A stretch of 64,000 nucleotides of DNA from Paenibacillus sp. S150 (lineage in GTDB: Bacteria; Bacillota; Bacilli; Paenibacillales; Paenibacillaceae). The position numbers were made by a program, and so were the translations under genes. Shown here in pieces: positions 31,711-41,497 of the stretch. Each line of letters starts with the position of its first letter. The first letter of the stretch is position 1. The notes under the pieces were generated by a model. That model did not search any database. It was given only the letters and a program-made list of their open reading frames with translations, and was not told the DNA's origin. The stretch is from assembly GCF_019352175.1 (NCBI RefSeq), contig NZ_JACBYI010000028.1, positions 1 through 64,000 of the forward strand, in the 5' to 3' direction.

Positions 31711-33585
31711 TTAGCTTCTCAGCGTATTGGGCAAACCTTTGATCCGCTCCTCGTCCGGCGTGACGAAAAGGGTCTTCTGATGGTCATAGATGACGAAGCC
31801 GGGCTTCGCGCCGCTCGGCTTGCGCACATGCCGGATGAGCGTACAGTCCACAGGGACGCTGCTTGACTGCTTGGCCTGGCTGAAGTATGCGGCCAGCTGT
31901 GCGGCTTCCTCCAGTGTCGCATCTCCAAAGGATTCACTGCGGATCACCACATGGGAGCCGGGAATATCCTTGGTGTGCAGCCAGGTGTCGTTCGCCGCAG
32001 CGAGACGGTTCGTGACGTATTCGTTCTGCAGGTTGTTTTTGCCGACATAGATGTCCACGCCTTCCGAGGAAGTGAAGACCTGCACTGTTGGGCGGGCGGC
32101 TTTTTTCTTCTTTTTGCCTTTTTTGCTGCGGTCGCGCAGATACCCCTGGGCCACAAGCTCATCGCGGATTTCCTCGATATCATTCAGCGAAGCGTGGGCC
32201 AGCTGCTGCAGCAGCGTTTCCATGTAGGCAATTTCCTCATGGGTTTTGAGCAGCTGCTCGTTGATTACCAGCAGGCTGTTCTTGTATTTGCTGTACTTCT
32301 TGAAATACCGCTGTGCATTGTCCGATGGAGTCAACAGCGGATCAAGCGGAATGGTGATTTCCGCCTGGTTCTCGTCGTAATAATTCACAAGCGTGGCCTG
32401 CTTGTCGCCTTTGGAGACCGCATGGAGCGAAGCGAACAGCAGCTCGCCCCAAATCCGGAATTGATCGGCATCCCGGGCTTCGTCCAGATCCTTTTGCAGA
32501 TTGGCCAGCTTCTTGATGTTTTTGCTGCGTTCATTGCCGAGGAAGCGGATCAGGTCGCTGACCCTCTGCTTAACGGTGTCGCGCTCCGCTTTATCGCCGT
32601 AATAATCCTCCAGGCAGGAGCTGATGGAGCTGTAATGCTTCACAGGCCCGTCCGGAAGCGTCAGCGGAATTGCCGAGAAGACGGGCTTGCCCTTGGCATT
32701 TGCCCCTGACATCGGGGAGAACCTGTTTTCCCGTACCGGCTCAAGCACAGTGTCGAAGGCTTCCCATAAAGACGCCATCTCTCCAAAGGGAGTGCTTCCG
32801 GCTGCCGCGCCGCTCTGCCGCACAATCTCCCCGGCAACCAGCGGACTCATGCCGCTGAAGGCATGCACCATCCAGCCTGCAGGGTCGGCTGATGGCGCTG
32901 GTCCCCCGGAGCCGTCAGCTTTTGGCTCCTCCAGAAATTTCACGAGGCCGGCAAGCTCGCCCTCGATGATCTCTTCTGGCTCCTGCTCTATCCCGGTTAG
33001 GGCAGCGGTTACCGCAGCCTGTTCAGCAGCTGACGCGAGACTCAGGAATTCCTCTCTCCCGATGTCCAAAGGGTTCAGCTTATGCTGCTGCGGCGGCTCG
33101 GTATAGGCAATGCCGGGCATGACATTCCGGTAGCTGCTGATGGTTGGGGTAACATGGTGAATGCCGTCGATAATAGTGCCGGTCGCAAGCTCGGTAAGAA
33201 TGATATTGCTGTGCCGGCCCATCAGCTCGATGATGATTTTTTTGGCCGACACATCCCCGAGCTCATCCCGGGTCCGCACCTGGATATGAATGATGCGCTC
33301 CATGCCAACCTGGCTGATGCTCTCAATCGTTCCGCCTTCGCAATGCTTGCGCATCAGCATGCAGAACATCGGCGCTTCGGCCGGATTAACGCTGTTCCTG
33401 TCCGTCAGATGCAGCCGGGGATAGGTCGGGTTGGCCGACAATAGCAGCTTGCCGCCGCCGCCGGAGCCGCGCAGGATGAAGATCAGATCATGTGTGCTGG
33501 GTTGATATATTTTGCCGATGCGCGCACCGATAAAAGCTCTGAGCTCGTGCACGATCGCTCTGGTTACAATGCCGTCTAATGCCAT
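31711..33585 (-). CDS. rqcH: ribosome quality control factor RqcH (NFACT protein)
   Basis: A 624-residue NFACT family protein (B. subtilis RqcH/YloA has 572). It starts MALDGIVTRAIVHELR, with the NFACT-N domain, two helix-hairpin-helix and coiled-coil segments (about 360-480), and the NFACT-R domain (VYVGKNN-like DIYVGKNNLQNEY, TWLHTKDIPGSHVVI). RqcH binds stalled 50S subunits and adds C-terminal alanine tails that mark unfinished proteins for degradation. The ATG at 33585 has AGGAGA. It was long annotated as fibronectin-binding protein. In B. subtilis it is also next to the calcium ATPase gene. Confidence 0.95.
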   Translation of the reverse strand: MALDGIVTRAIVHELRAFIGARIGKIYQPSTHDLIFILRGSGGGGKLLLSANPTYPRLHLTDRNSVNPAEAPMFCMLMRKHCEGGTIESISQVGMERIIHIQVRTRDELGDVSAKKIIIELMGRHSNIILTELATGTIIDGIHHVTPTISSYRNVMPGIAYTEPPQQHKLNPLDIGREEFLSLASAAEQAAVTAALTGIEQEPEEIIEGELAGLVKFLEEPKADGSGGPAPSADPAGWMVHAFSGMSPLVAGEIVRQSGAAAGSTPFGEMASLWEAFDTVLEPVRENRFSPMSGANAKGKPVFSAIPLTLPDGPVKHYSSISSCLEDYYGDKAERDTVKQRVSDLIRFLGNERSKNIKKLANLQKDLDEARDADQFRIWGELLFASLHAVSKGDKQATLVNYYDENQAEITIPLDPLLTPSDNAQRYFKKYSKYKNSLLVINEQLLKTHEEIAYMETLLQQLAHASLNDIEEIRDELVAQGYLRDRSKKGKKKKKAARPTVQVFTSSEGVDIYVGKNNLQNEYVTNRLAAANDTWLHTKDIPGSHVVIRSESFGDATLEEAAQLAAYFSQAKQSSSVPVDCTLIRHVRKPSGAKPGFVIYDHQKTLFVTPDEERIKGLPNTLRS

Positions 33586-33777
33586 GATAATGCTCTCCTG
33601 TCGCCTGAAAATAATGTACTCCCCTCTATGATGCCATACTTTGACACTTTTGCGCAAAAGGAGAAGCCGGGCGGAAGTGATATTTTGGGACGACCATGAA
33701 TACACTTGGACATGAACAGGTGGAAAAGCTGTGCGCCGCCGGAAGTCAAGAAACGACCGGGAGGGGAAAGAAGAAAT

Positions 33778-36597
33778 ATGGAACAAAAAAGTTGGCACCG
33801 GCTCGGTGCAGAGGAACTGCAGAAGATGTTCGGCGTTCATCCGGGATCGGGCCTAAGCGGAGAGGATGCCGCGGAGAGGCTGAAGGAGAACGGGCATAAT
33901 GAGCTGTCGGAAGGGAAGGCGATATCCCCGCTGACCCTGCTGCTGAACCAGTTCAAGGATTTCATGGTTCTGGTGCTGATGGGGGCTACACTCGTGTCAG
34001 GCCTGCTGGGCGAATATCTGGACGCGATAACCATTATCGCCATAATTATGCTGAACGGGGTGCTTGGCTTCGTACAGGAATTCCGCGCAGAGCGTTCGCT
34101 GCGGGCACTCAAGCAGCTGTCGGCGCCTTCCGCGAAGGTTCTGCGCGATGGCAAGCTGGAGCATATCCCCGCCAAAATGCTGGTTCCGGGCGACATTATC
34201 CTGCTGGAAAGCGGCGACCGGATTCCGGCGGATGTCCGCTGGCTGCAGTGCAGCGCGCTGTATGCCGAGGAATCCGCGCTTACCGGTGAATCGCTGCCCG
34301 TCTCCAAGCATTCGGAGGTGATCCATGCCGAGGAAATTCCGCTTGGAGACCAGAAAAATATCGGGTTCATGGGCACGATGGTCACCCGGGGCACCGGCCG
34401 GGCCATAGTTGTCCGCACCGGCATGGACACCGAGATGGGCAAAATCGCCGATCTGATTCTGAATACCGAATCCCAGGAAACGCCGCTGCAGCACCGTCTG
34501 GAGCAGCTCGGCAAAATCCTGATCTATGTCTCGCTGGGACTGACCATTGTGGTAGTCGCGGCAGGCATTCTGCACGGACAGCCTGTGCCGGCGATGTTCC
34601 TGGCCGGAGTCAGCCTGGCCGTTGCCGCAATTCCGGAAGGGCTGCCGGCGATTGTGACCATTGCGCTTGCTCTCGGCGTTCAGCGGATGATCAAGCGCAA
34701 GGCCATTGTCCGCAAGCTGCCTTCAGTGGAAACACTCGGCTGCGCTTCGGTCATCTGTTCTGACAAAACAGGAACGCTGACCCAGAACAAAATGACAGTG
34801 ACACGGATGTGGAGCGCGGGACGCAATTTGGAGGTAACCGGGGAGGGCTACGCCCCGTTCGGACAGGTGCTGCAAAAAGGCAAGCCTGTTGATCTGAAGA
34901 ATGACCAAAGCCTGCGGCGCATGCTCCAGATCGGGGCACTGTGCAGCAATGCGGAGATTCTGGAGACCTTTCCCGAAGAAATGCGCGGCAAGCGGAAAGG
35001 GAAGGAAAAAGGCGGCGAAGCGGATAAAAATATGTCTTCCCAGTCTGTCTGGGAACTGAAGGGGGACCCGACGGAGGGGGCGCTGGTCGCCTTATCCGCG
35101 AAGATGGGGCTGACCGCCCAGTCGCTGGCCGTAACCTATGCCCGGGAGACGGAGTTCCCGTTCGATTCGGAACGCAAGCTGATGTCTGTGGTTGTCAGCC
35201 ATCCCGGCGGACGGATGATCTGTACCAAAGGCGCGCCGGATGTCCTGCTGAACTGCTGCTCCTACATGCTGTGGGAGGGGACGGTTGTGCCTTGTACACC
35301 TACCTTGCGCCAAAAGGTGCTGGAGGCGAATGAAGAAATGGCTTCAGGCGCGCTGCGTGTGCTCGGGCTGGCCTACCGCGATATGCGATCGGGCGAAGTT
35401 GCGGGCAGTGAAAAGGAAGCGGAGTGCCAGCTGGTGTTCGCCGGGCTGGCCGGGATGATCGATCCGCCGCGGCGTGAGGTGCGCGATGCCATCAGCGTTA
35501 CCCGCCGGGCCGGAATCAAGACGGTGATGATCACCGGTGACCATGGAACCACAGCGGAAGCGATTGCCCATCAGCTGGGCATCCTGCAGCGCGGCGGAAC
35601 CGTGCTGACCGGCAGCCAGCTCACCCGCATGGACGACGATGCCCTGGATAAGGTCTCGGACAATGTATATGTGTACGCCCGGGTCTCTCCCGAGCACAAG
35701 CTCCGGATCGTCAAGTCTCTGCAGCGTCACGGGCATGTGGTGGCGATGACCGGTGACGGGGTCAATGACGCGCCTGCCATCAAGGCGGCGGATATCGGAA
35801 TTTCGATGGGCATCACCGGCACGGATGTGACCAAAGAAGCCTCCTCGCTTATTTTGGGCGACGACAACTTCTCCACCATCGTGGCAGCTATTGAGGAGGG
35901 CCGTAACATTTATGAGAATATCCGTAAATTCATCCGGTATCTGCTCGCCTCCAATGTTGGGGAGATCCTGACCATGTTCTTCGCCATGATGCTGGGTCTG
36001 CCGCTGCCGCTGGTTCCGATCCAGATTCTCTGGGTCAACCTGGTGACCGACGGGCTGCCGGCGATGGCGCTTGGTGTGGATCAGGCCGAGAAGGATCTGA
36101 TGGAGCACAAGCCGCGCGGAGCCAAGGAGAATATCTTTGCCCGCCGGCTCGGCTGGAAAATCATCAGCCGCGGCCTGCTGATCGGCCTGTGCACGCTGGC
36201 CGCCTTCTGGCTTACGCTGCGGATCGATCCAAGCTCTCCGCAGCAGCTGATCCGTGCGCAGTCGGTCGCTTTTGCCACATTGGTCATGGCCCAGCTGATC
36301 CATGTCTTTGACTGCCGCAGCTCCCGTTCGGTGTTCCACCGGAATCCGTTCCAGAACAAATATCTGGTGCTCGCCGTGCTGTCATCGGTTCTGCTCATGC
36401 TGGCGGTTATGTATCTGCCGCCGCTTCAGCCGGTCTTCAAGACCGTGCCGTTAAGCTTCCGCGAATGGTGCCTTGTGCTGGTTACCGCCGGTATCCCCAC
36501 CTTCCTCATGGGAGCGGGCAGCGTGTGGGGCGGCAAGAAGAACCGCAGCCGCAGCGGTGGCCGGACGATGATAAAAAGTACAAAAATTTCGGCATAA
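33778..36597 (+). CDS. P-type Ca2+-transporting ATPase (SERCA-like, YloB family)
   Basis: A 939-residue type IIA P-ATPase. The phosphorylation motif DKTGTLTQNK, the actuator motif TGES, and the hinge TGDGVNDAPA are intact. Calcium-site residues of SERCA are kept in AAIPEGLPAIV (M4) and WVNLVTDGLPAMALG (M6). It pumps calcium out of the cell. Around residues 399-420 there is a lysine-rich insertion (RGKRKGKEKGGE) in the nucleotide-binding domain. B. subtilis YloB has 890 residues. ATG 33778 follows GGGAGGGG; the longer frame from 33706 lacks family resemblance. It is divergent from rqcH. Confidence 0.94.
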   Translation: MEQKSWHRLGAEELQKMFGVHPGSGLSGEDAAERLKENGHNELSEGKAISPLTLLLNQFKDFMVLVLMGATLVSGLLGEYLDAITIIAIIMLNGVLGFVQEFRAERSLRALKQLSAPSAKVLRDGKLEHIPAKMLVPGDIILLESGDRIPADVRWLQCSALYAEESALTGESLPVSKHSEVIHAEEIPLGDQKNIGFMGTMVTRGTGRAIVVRTGMDTEMGKIADLILNTESQETPLQHRLEQLGKILIYVSLGLTIVVVAAGILHGQPVPAMFLAGVSLAVAAIPEGLPAIVTIALALGVQRMIKRKAIVRKLPSVETLGCASVICSDKTGTLTQNKMTVTRMWSAGRNLEVTGEGYAPFGQVLQKGKPVDLKNDQSLRRMLQIGALCSNAEILETFPEEMRGKRKGKEKGGEADKNMSSQSVWELKGDPTEGALVALSAKMGLTAQSLAVTYARETEFPFDSERKLMSVVVSHPGGRMICTKGAPDVLLNCCSYMLWEGTVVPCTPTLRQKVLEANEEMASGALRVLGLAYRDMRSGEVAGSEKEAECQLVFAGLAGMIDPPRREVRDAISVTRRAGIKTVMITGDHGTTAEAIAHQLGILQRGGTVLTGSQLTRMDDDALDKVSDNVYVYARVSPEHKLRIVKSLQRHGHVVAMTGDGVNDAPAIKAADIGISMGITGTDVTKEASSLILGDDNFSTIVAAIEEGRNIYENIRKFIRYLLASNVGEILTMFFAMMLGLPLPLVPIQILWVNLVTDGLPAMALGVDQAEKDLMEHKPRGAKENIFARRLGWKIISRGLLIGLCTLAAFWLTLRIDPSSPQQLIRAQSVAFATLVMAQLIHVFDCRSSRSVFHRNPFQNKYLVLAVLSSVLLMLAVMYLPPLQPVFKTVPLSFREWCLVLVTAGIPTFLMGAGSVWGGKKNRSRSGGRTMIKSTKISA

Positions 36598-36689
36598 AAT
36601 CAATAGCTTAAACCCATTCCTTAAGGTATGCTTGGTTCACGCCGGATCGCCGGCGTTGCCCCCGAAAAACTTTTAGGAGTGGAAGCTTA

Positions 36690-37526
36690 ATGGAATTCAC
36701 CAAAATGCATGGTCTTGGAAATGACTTTATTATCGTGTTCGGCGAACAGGAGCTGCCCGGCAATGCCGCCGAGCTTGCGGTTACCCTGTGCAACCGGTTC
36801 TTCGGCATCGGCGCCGACGGCCTGGTGTACATTCTGCCGTCGGAGCGCGGAGATTATATGATGCGCATCATGAATTCGGACGGCTCGGAAGCGGAGCAAT
36901 GCGGCAACGCAATCCGCTGTGTCTCCAAATATGCCTATGAGCATGGCCTGGTCAGCTCGGAGCAGATTGTGATCGAAACGATCGGGGCCGGCGAGCAGAA
37001 GGTATCCTTGCAGGTGAAGGACGGCGCTGTGGAGAACGTTACGGTCGATATGGGCGAGCCTGTATTGTCGGGAATGCAGATTCCGGTGGCCATTGATGCC
37101 GAGCCGGTGCTGGACCGGCCGATCGAAGCGGACGGAAGAGAGTTCAAGTTCACCGCAGTTTCCATGGGCAATCCGCATTGTGTAATCTATGTGGAGGATG
37201 CCGCAGGCTTCGATCTGGGCACCTGGGGGCCAAAGCTTGAGGTGCACCCGCTGTTTCCGAGAAAGGTGAACGTTGAATTCGCTACCGTGCTGGACCGCAG
37301 CCATGTCGATATGCGTGTCTGGGAACGCGGCGCAGGGCCCACACTGGCCTGCGGAACCGGGGCTTGCGCCACACTGGTTTCCTCCGTGCTGAACGGACTG
37401 ACCGACCGTTCGGCTACGGTCAGCCTGAAGGGCGGCGACTTGCTCATCGAATGGAGCGAAGAAGACAACCACGTCTATATGACCGGCCCGGCGCAGGTTG
37501 TATATACGGGTTCCGTGGCAATCTAA
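36690..37526 (+). CDS. dapF: diaminopimelate epimerase
   Basis: A 278-residue enzyme that converts LL- to meso-diaminopimelate for lysine and cell wall. The two catalytic cysteines are in EQCGNAIRC and LACGTGACA; MEFTKMHGLGNDFI is the classic start. AGGAGTGG lies before the ATG. It sits between the calcium ATPase and the methionine-cycle gene, an arrangement not found in the B. subtilis yloA-yloC region, so these two genes look inserted into an otherwise conserved order. Confidence 0.97.
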   Translation: MEFTKMHGLGNDFIIVFGEQELPGNAAELAVTLCNRFFGIGADGLVYILPSERGDYMMRIMNSDGSEAEQCGNAIRCVSKYAYEHGLVSSEQIVIETIGAGEQKVSLQVKDGAVENVTVDMGEPVLSGMQIPVAIDAEPVLDRPIEADGREFKFTAVSMGNPHCVIYVEDAAGFDLGTWGPKLEVHPLFPRKVNVEFATVLDRSHVDMRVWERGAGPTLACGTGACATLVSSVLNGLTDRSATVSLKGGDLLIEWSEEDNHVYMTGPAQVVYTGSVAI

Positions 37527-37564
37527 AGCTGTAACCAAGACGGTGTGACAATAGGAACGGCAAG

Positions 37565-37607
37565 AAGGATGCCCCGCAGGCTTTTCTCTGCGGGGCATCC
37601 TTCTATT
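37565..37607 (+). terminator. terminator of dapF
   Basis: AAGGATGCCCCGCA (37565-37578) and TGCGGGGCATCCTT (37589-37602) form a perfect 14-base stem, followed by CTATTTT. Confidence 0.9.
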
Positions 37608-37609
37608 TT

Positions 37610-37662
37610 CCGCTGAAGCGGATACCGCCTTTGGAAAAAGGACGGCAAAGCCGTTTCCGGGA
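37610..37662 (+). repeat. interspersed stem-loop repeat, copy 5
   Basis: CCGCTGAAGCGGATACCG, then CCTTTGGAAAAAGGACGG, then CAAAGCCGTTTCCGGGAG. It starts directly after the dapF terminator and lies about 75 bases before the start of the methionine-cycle gene. Confidence 0.82.
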
Positions 37663-37738
37663 GGCGAAAGCTTATCATCCATCCCGTTTTATGTTACATT
37701 AGTATGAAACTATGGTCTGATTAGGGGAGGTTCTTGCG

Positions 37739-39613
37739 GTGAAGCCGGATTTGCGCTCTGCATGGAAGAATGGCGTATTGGTCGGAGACGGAGCGATGGG
37801 AACCTTTTTATATCAAAAAGGCTTCCCTGTCGGCATCTCCTATGAAGAATTGAATCTGACCTCTCCGGAGGTTATTGAGGAAGTGCACCGCAGCTATATA
37901 GAAGCGGGGGCCGTGCTGCTGGAGAGCAATACGTACTCGGCCAATTATGACAAGCTGTCCAAGTTTGGCCTGGAGGCCAAGGTCGACGAAATTAACCGCG
38001 CCGGTGTGCGCATTGCCCGGCAAGCCGCCGGAGAAACAGGGTATGTCGTAGGTGCGGTAGGCTCGATCCGTGCCGGCAAACGCGCGAACCTCTCCAGCCC
38101 GGAGCTGAAGCGGTTCTATGCCCAGCAGTTTTCGGCGCTGCTGGAAGAGCAGCCGGACGGCATTATGCTGGAAACCTTTTATGATGTGGAAGAGCTGCAT
38201 CTGGCACTGAGAGCCGTCCGGAAGCTCAGCGGGCTTCCGGTGATCTGCCAGCTGGCTGTGGATGAGACCGCCCGGACGCTTGACGGCTTAACGCTGCCGG
38301 AGGCTTTTCACATTCTGGAGCAGGATGGGGCGGATATCATCGGCTTCAACTGCCGCACCGGACCCAACGGAATCAAGCGCGCGCTGAAATCGCTGCAGGG
38401 AAGCCTCAGACTTCCCGCTTCGGTCTATCCCAATGCGGGGATCGCCGATTATGTGGACGGGAAGTACCGCTACGGCGCCTCGCCGGATTATTTCGGCCAG
38501 ATGGCCCCGGTTTTTGCGGATATGGGCAGCCGGATTATCGGGGGCTGCTGCGGCACAACGCCGCAGCACATCGCCGAAATCTCTGCCGCGCTGCGGGAGT
38601 ATATTCCCCGGCCCCTGCCGGAGCCGACCACCGAGAGAAATCCGGAGCGCCTGGCGGTGCAGGAGCATCTGGGCGAGGATGAGGGAGGTGACGGCAGCGA
38701 GCCGACACTCGTCGACCTGGCCAGGGAACGCCATACGGTGATCGTGGAGCTGGACCCGCCGCGTGATCTGGATATCGCGAAGTTCATGCGCGGCGCGGAG
38801 GCGCTGCGCAGAGCGGGGGCGGATGCCCTGACGCTGGCGGATAATTCGCTCGCCGTAACCCGCATGAGCAACATGGCGCTTGGGCATCTGGTCAAGGCCC
38901 GAACCGGGCTGCGGCCTTTGGTCCATATCGCCTGCCGCGACCGCAATCTGATCGGAACCCAATCGCATCTCATGGGCTTCGATGCCCTGGGCATTGATCA
39001 TGTGCTGGCAGTGACAGGCGATCCGGCCCGTTTCGGTGATCTGCCAGGTGCAAGCTCCATTTACGATCTGACCTCCTTTGAGATTATACGGATGATCAAG
39101 CAGCTGAACGACGGCATCGCGTTCTCCGGCAAGCCGCTGAAGCAGAAGGCGAATTTTGTGATCGGCGCAGCGTTTAATCCCAATGTCAAGCATCTGGACA
39201 AGGCGGTGGAACGGCTGGAGAAAAAGATCGCCTCCGGCGCAGACTATATTATGACCCAGCCGGTATACGATCCCGAACTGATTGCCCGCATTGCCAAGGC
39301 CACGGAGCATCTGAATATCCCGATCTTCATCGGGATTATGCCGCTGGCCAGCGGGCGCAATGCCGAATATCTGCATAATGAAGTTCCCGGCATCCAGCTC
39401 TCGCCTGAAGTGCGCAGCCGCATGGAAGGGCTGGAGGGGGAAGCCGGGCGTGCGGAAGGTGTGCGGATTGCCAAAGAGCTGCTGGATGCGGCTACTGCGC
39501 ATTTTAACGGCATCTATCTGATGACGCCGTTCATGTTCTATGATATGAGCGTGCAGCTCCTGGAGTATGTGTGGGAGAAGCAAGGACGCAAATTGTCCCC
39601 CTTGTTTCGCTAG
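37739..39613 (+). CDS. bifunctional homocysteine S-methyltransferase / methylenetetrahydrofolate reductase
   Basis: A 624-residue fusion like B. subtilis YitJ. Residues 1-300 are a homocysteine methyltransferase barrel with zinc cysteines in GFNCRTGP and GGCCGTTP; residues about 330-610 are a MetF-like reductase (VELDPPRDLDIAKF, VTGDPARFG, YIMTQPVYD, PIFIGIMPLASG). Together they would make 5-methyl-THF and pass the methyl group to homocysteine, forming methionine. The start is GTG 37739 after AGGGGAGG. I saw no SAM riboswitch or T-box in the short leader. Confidence 0.94.
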   Translation: MKPDLRSAWKNGVLVGDGAMGTFLYQKGFPVGISYEELNLTSPEVIEEVHRSYIEAGAVLLESNTYSANYDKLSKFGLEAKVDEINRAGVRIARQAAGETGYVVGAVGSIRAGKRANLSSPELKRFYAQQFSALLEEQPDGIMLETFYDVEELHLALRAVRKLSGLPVICQLAVDETARTLDGLTLPEAFHILEQDGADIIGFNCRTGPNGIKRALKSLQGSLRLPASVYPNAGIADYVDGKYRYGASPDYFGQMAPVFADMGSRIIGGCCGTTPQHIAEISAALREYIPRPLPEPTTERNPERLAVQEHLGEDEGGDGSEPTLVDLARERHTVIVELDPPRDLDIAKFMRGAEALRRAGADALTLADNSLAVTRMSNMALGHLVKARTGLRPLVHIACRDRNLIGTQSHLMGFDALGIDHVLAVTGDPARFGDLPGASSIYDLTSFEIIRMIKQLNDGIAFSGKPLKQKANFVIGAAFNPNVKHLDKAVERLEKKIASGADYIMTQPVYDPELIARIAKATEHLNIPIFIGIMPLASGRNAEYLHNEVPGIQLSPEVRSRMEGLEGEAGRAEGVRIAKELLDAATAHFNGIYLMTPFMFYDMSVQLLEYVWEKQGRKLSPLFR

Positions 39614-39636
39614 TAATAATCAATTACAATAGTGTA

Positions 39637-40542
39637 ATGGATGTGATTCCGTTGTCATTTAGCATGACCGGATACGGTCAATCATCCCTGCAATTCGGCG
39701 GTTACAAGATTACGTTCGAAGTCAAATCGGTGAATAACCGTTACTGCGAAGTTGTGCTGCGGATGCCCCGGGATTGGACGGTTTATGAGGATATGCTCCG
39801 AAGACAGGTTCAAGGACATATCAAACGGGGACGGGTAGATGTCATCATTAACAGGGAGCATACCGAAGAGTCCGACTTGGCACAGGTGCTGAACCGTTCG
39901 GCGGTACGTTCCTATTTGAAGTCGGCAGAGCAGCTTAGATCTGAATTTGGAATCCAGGGTGAGCTGCAGCTTCGCGACATCCTTTTGATGCCGGGTGTAA
40001 CGGAATTCAAGGAGGATGCCCACGCATCCGCCTCGGACCAAGACTTCAAGGCTGCCCTTGAGCGCGGGCTTGATCTAAGCCTGGAAGCTCTGATGGAGAT
40101 GCGCGCCCGCGAGGGCGGTTTTCTGGCCGCTGATCTTTCGCTGCGGCTGGGTCATCTGGAGGAGCTGCACGCTGAAATGGCCGGACTTGCTCCGGTTGCG
40201 GTAAGTGAGTACCGCGACAAGCTGCGCCAGCGGCTGAGCGGGCTGAATGACGGGACGTTCCCTTTTGAAGAGCATAAATTCGGAATGGAAATTGCTATCT
40301 TTGCCGACCGCTGTAATATTGATGAAGAGCTTACCCGTCTGTACAGTCATTTTGAACAATGCAAGGCTTTGCTGAAGGGAAGCGAGCCGGCAGGACGCAA
40401 GCTGGATTTTCTCATTCAGGAGATGAACAGAGAGACGAATACAATCGGGTCGAAATGCAATCATCTGACTCTGGTGAACCTTACGCTGGATATGAAAGCT
40501 GAGCTGGAGAAGATACGTGAACAAGCAGCGAACTTAGAATGA
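39637..40542 (+). CDS. YicC/YloC family endoribonuclease
   Basis: A protein of about 301 residues with the YicC N-terminal domain (SFSMTGYGQSS, VKSVNNRYCEVVLRMP) and the DUF1732 C-terminal domain (FLIQEMNRETNTIGSKCN). E. coli YicC is an endoribonuclease that affects small-RNA decay; B. subtilis YloC is in the same family. The start is not clear: ATG 39637 has no ribosome binding site; TTG 39652, five codons in, has GGATGTGA and gives the more usual short N terminus. It starts the core run yicC-remA-gmk-rpoZ seen also in B. subtilis. Confidence 0.9.
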   Translation: MDVIPLSFSMTGYGQSSLQFGGYKITFEVKSVNNRYCEVVLRMPRDWTVYEDMLRRQVQGHIKRGRVDVIINREHTEESDLAQVLNRSAVRSYLKSAEQLRSEFGIQGELQLRDILLMPGVTEFKEDAHASASDQDFKAALERGLDLSLEALMEMRAREGGFLAADLSLRLGHLEELHAEMAGLAPVAVSEYRDKLRQRLSGLNDGTFPFEEHKFGMEIAIFADRCNIDEELTRLYSHFEQCKALLKGSEPAGRKLDFLIQEMNRETNTIGSKCNHLTLVNLTLDMKAELEKIREQAANLE

Positions 40543-40593
40543 CAGGTAGCTGAAGTAAGCAAAGATGTAATCTATGGGGGGAACAACCGGAAC

Positions 40594-40854
40594 ATGGCAA
40601 TCAAATTAATCAACATCGGCTTTGGAAATATTGTATCGGCCAACCGCATTATTTCCATTGTCAGCCCGGAATCTGCACCAATTAAACGCATCATCCAAGA
40701 GGCCAGAGACCGGCATATGCTGATCGACGCCACTTACGGACGCCGGACACGGGCCGTCATCATTACAGACAGCGATCATGTCATTCTCTCGGCCGTGCAG
40801 CCTGAGACGGTGGCGCACCGTCTTTCCAGCAAAGATGACGATAACGACGAATAA
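40594..40854 (+). CDS. remA: extracellular matrix regulator RemA (DUF370)
   Basis: An 86-residue protein matching RemA (YlzA) of B. subtilis: IKLINIGFGNIVSANRIISI, VSPESAPIKRI, then RDRHMLIDATYGRRTRAVI. RemA is a DNA-binding activator of biofilm matrix and osmoprotection genes. GGGGGGAACAA lies before the ATG. It is directly followed by gmk, as in B. subtilis, so one transcript is likely. Confidence 0.95.
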   Translation: MAIKLINIGFGNIVSANRIISIVSPESAPIKRIIQEARDRHMLIDATYGRRTRAVIITDSDHVILSAVQPETVAHRLSSKDDDNDE

Positions 40855-40872
40855 CAACAATTGGAGTGTACT

Positions 40873-41442
40873 ATGTCAAAAGGATTGCTGATCGTACTAT
40901 CCGGTCCTTCCGGTGTCGGTAAAGGCACCGTATGCACCGCACTGCGGCCGAAGATGCCCGAGCTTGTCTATTCCGTATCCGCGACGACACGCCTGCCGCG
41001 TGAAGGTGAGGAGAACGGAGTCAACTATTTTTTCAAGACCAGAGAGCAGTTCGCGGCGATGATTGAAGCCGACCAGCTGCTCGAATATGCGGAGTACGTA
41101 GGCAATTATTACGGTACTCCGCGTGACTTTGTGGAGCGGACGCTCGACAGCGGAAGAGATATTATTCTGGAAATCGAGGTTCAGGGAGCACTCAAGGTCA
41201 AAGATAAATTTCCCGAAGGTATCTTTGTGTTCCTTCTTCCGCCTTCCATGGACGAATTGAAGGACCGCATTCGCGGACGCGGTACGGAGCATCCCGATGT
41301 CATTAACCACCGCATGTCCGTGGCGGAGGATGAGATCGGCCTGATCCGGCATTACGATTACGCAGTAGTGAATGATGAGATTGATCTGGCCTGCAAGCGA
41401 ATAGAAAGCATCATTATTGCCGAGCATTGTAAGGTGAGATGA
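40873..41442 (+). CDS. gmk: guanylate kinase
   Basis: A 189-residue enzyme that converts GMP to GDP. P-loop GPSGVGKGT, GMP-binding residues in SATTRLPREGE and the E-Y pair of LLEYAEYVGNYYGTP are intact. ATG 40873 follows TTGGAGTG; the frame is open four codons earlier. It overlaps nothing and lies 18 bases after remA. Confidence 0.97.
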   Translation: MSKGLLIVLSGPSGVGKGTVCTALRPKMPELVYSVSATTRLPREGEENGVNYFFKTREQFAAMIEADQLLEYAEYVGNYYGTPRDFVERTLDSGRDIILEIEVQGALKVKDKFPEGIFVFLLPPSMDELKDRIRGRGTEHPDVINHRMSVAEDEIGLIRHYDYAVVNDEIDLACKRIESIIIAEHCKVR

Positions 41443-41497
41443 TAGGCACTACAGAGTTTAAGCCCATATTATAGTAAAAGATGAAGAGGTGTCTTAC

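Noticed and set aside
35344..36339. 331-codon open frame on the minus strand
   Set aside because: Antisense to the calcium ATPase, whose motifs are intact; the composition (His/Gln/Arg-rich) is typical of a GC-driven shadow.
37663..37738. SAM riboswitch or T-box before the methionine-cycle gene
   Set aside because: The gap after the repeat is only about 75 bases and lacks the conserved cores of either element.
38288..39583. 431-codon open frame on the minus strand
   Set aside because: Antisense to the methyltransferase/reductase fusion; same signs of a shadow frame.
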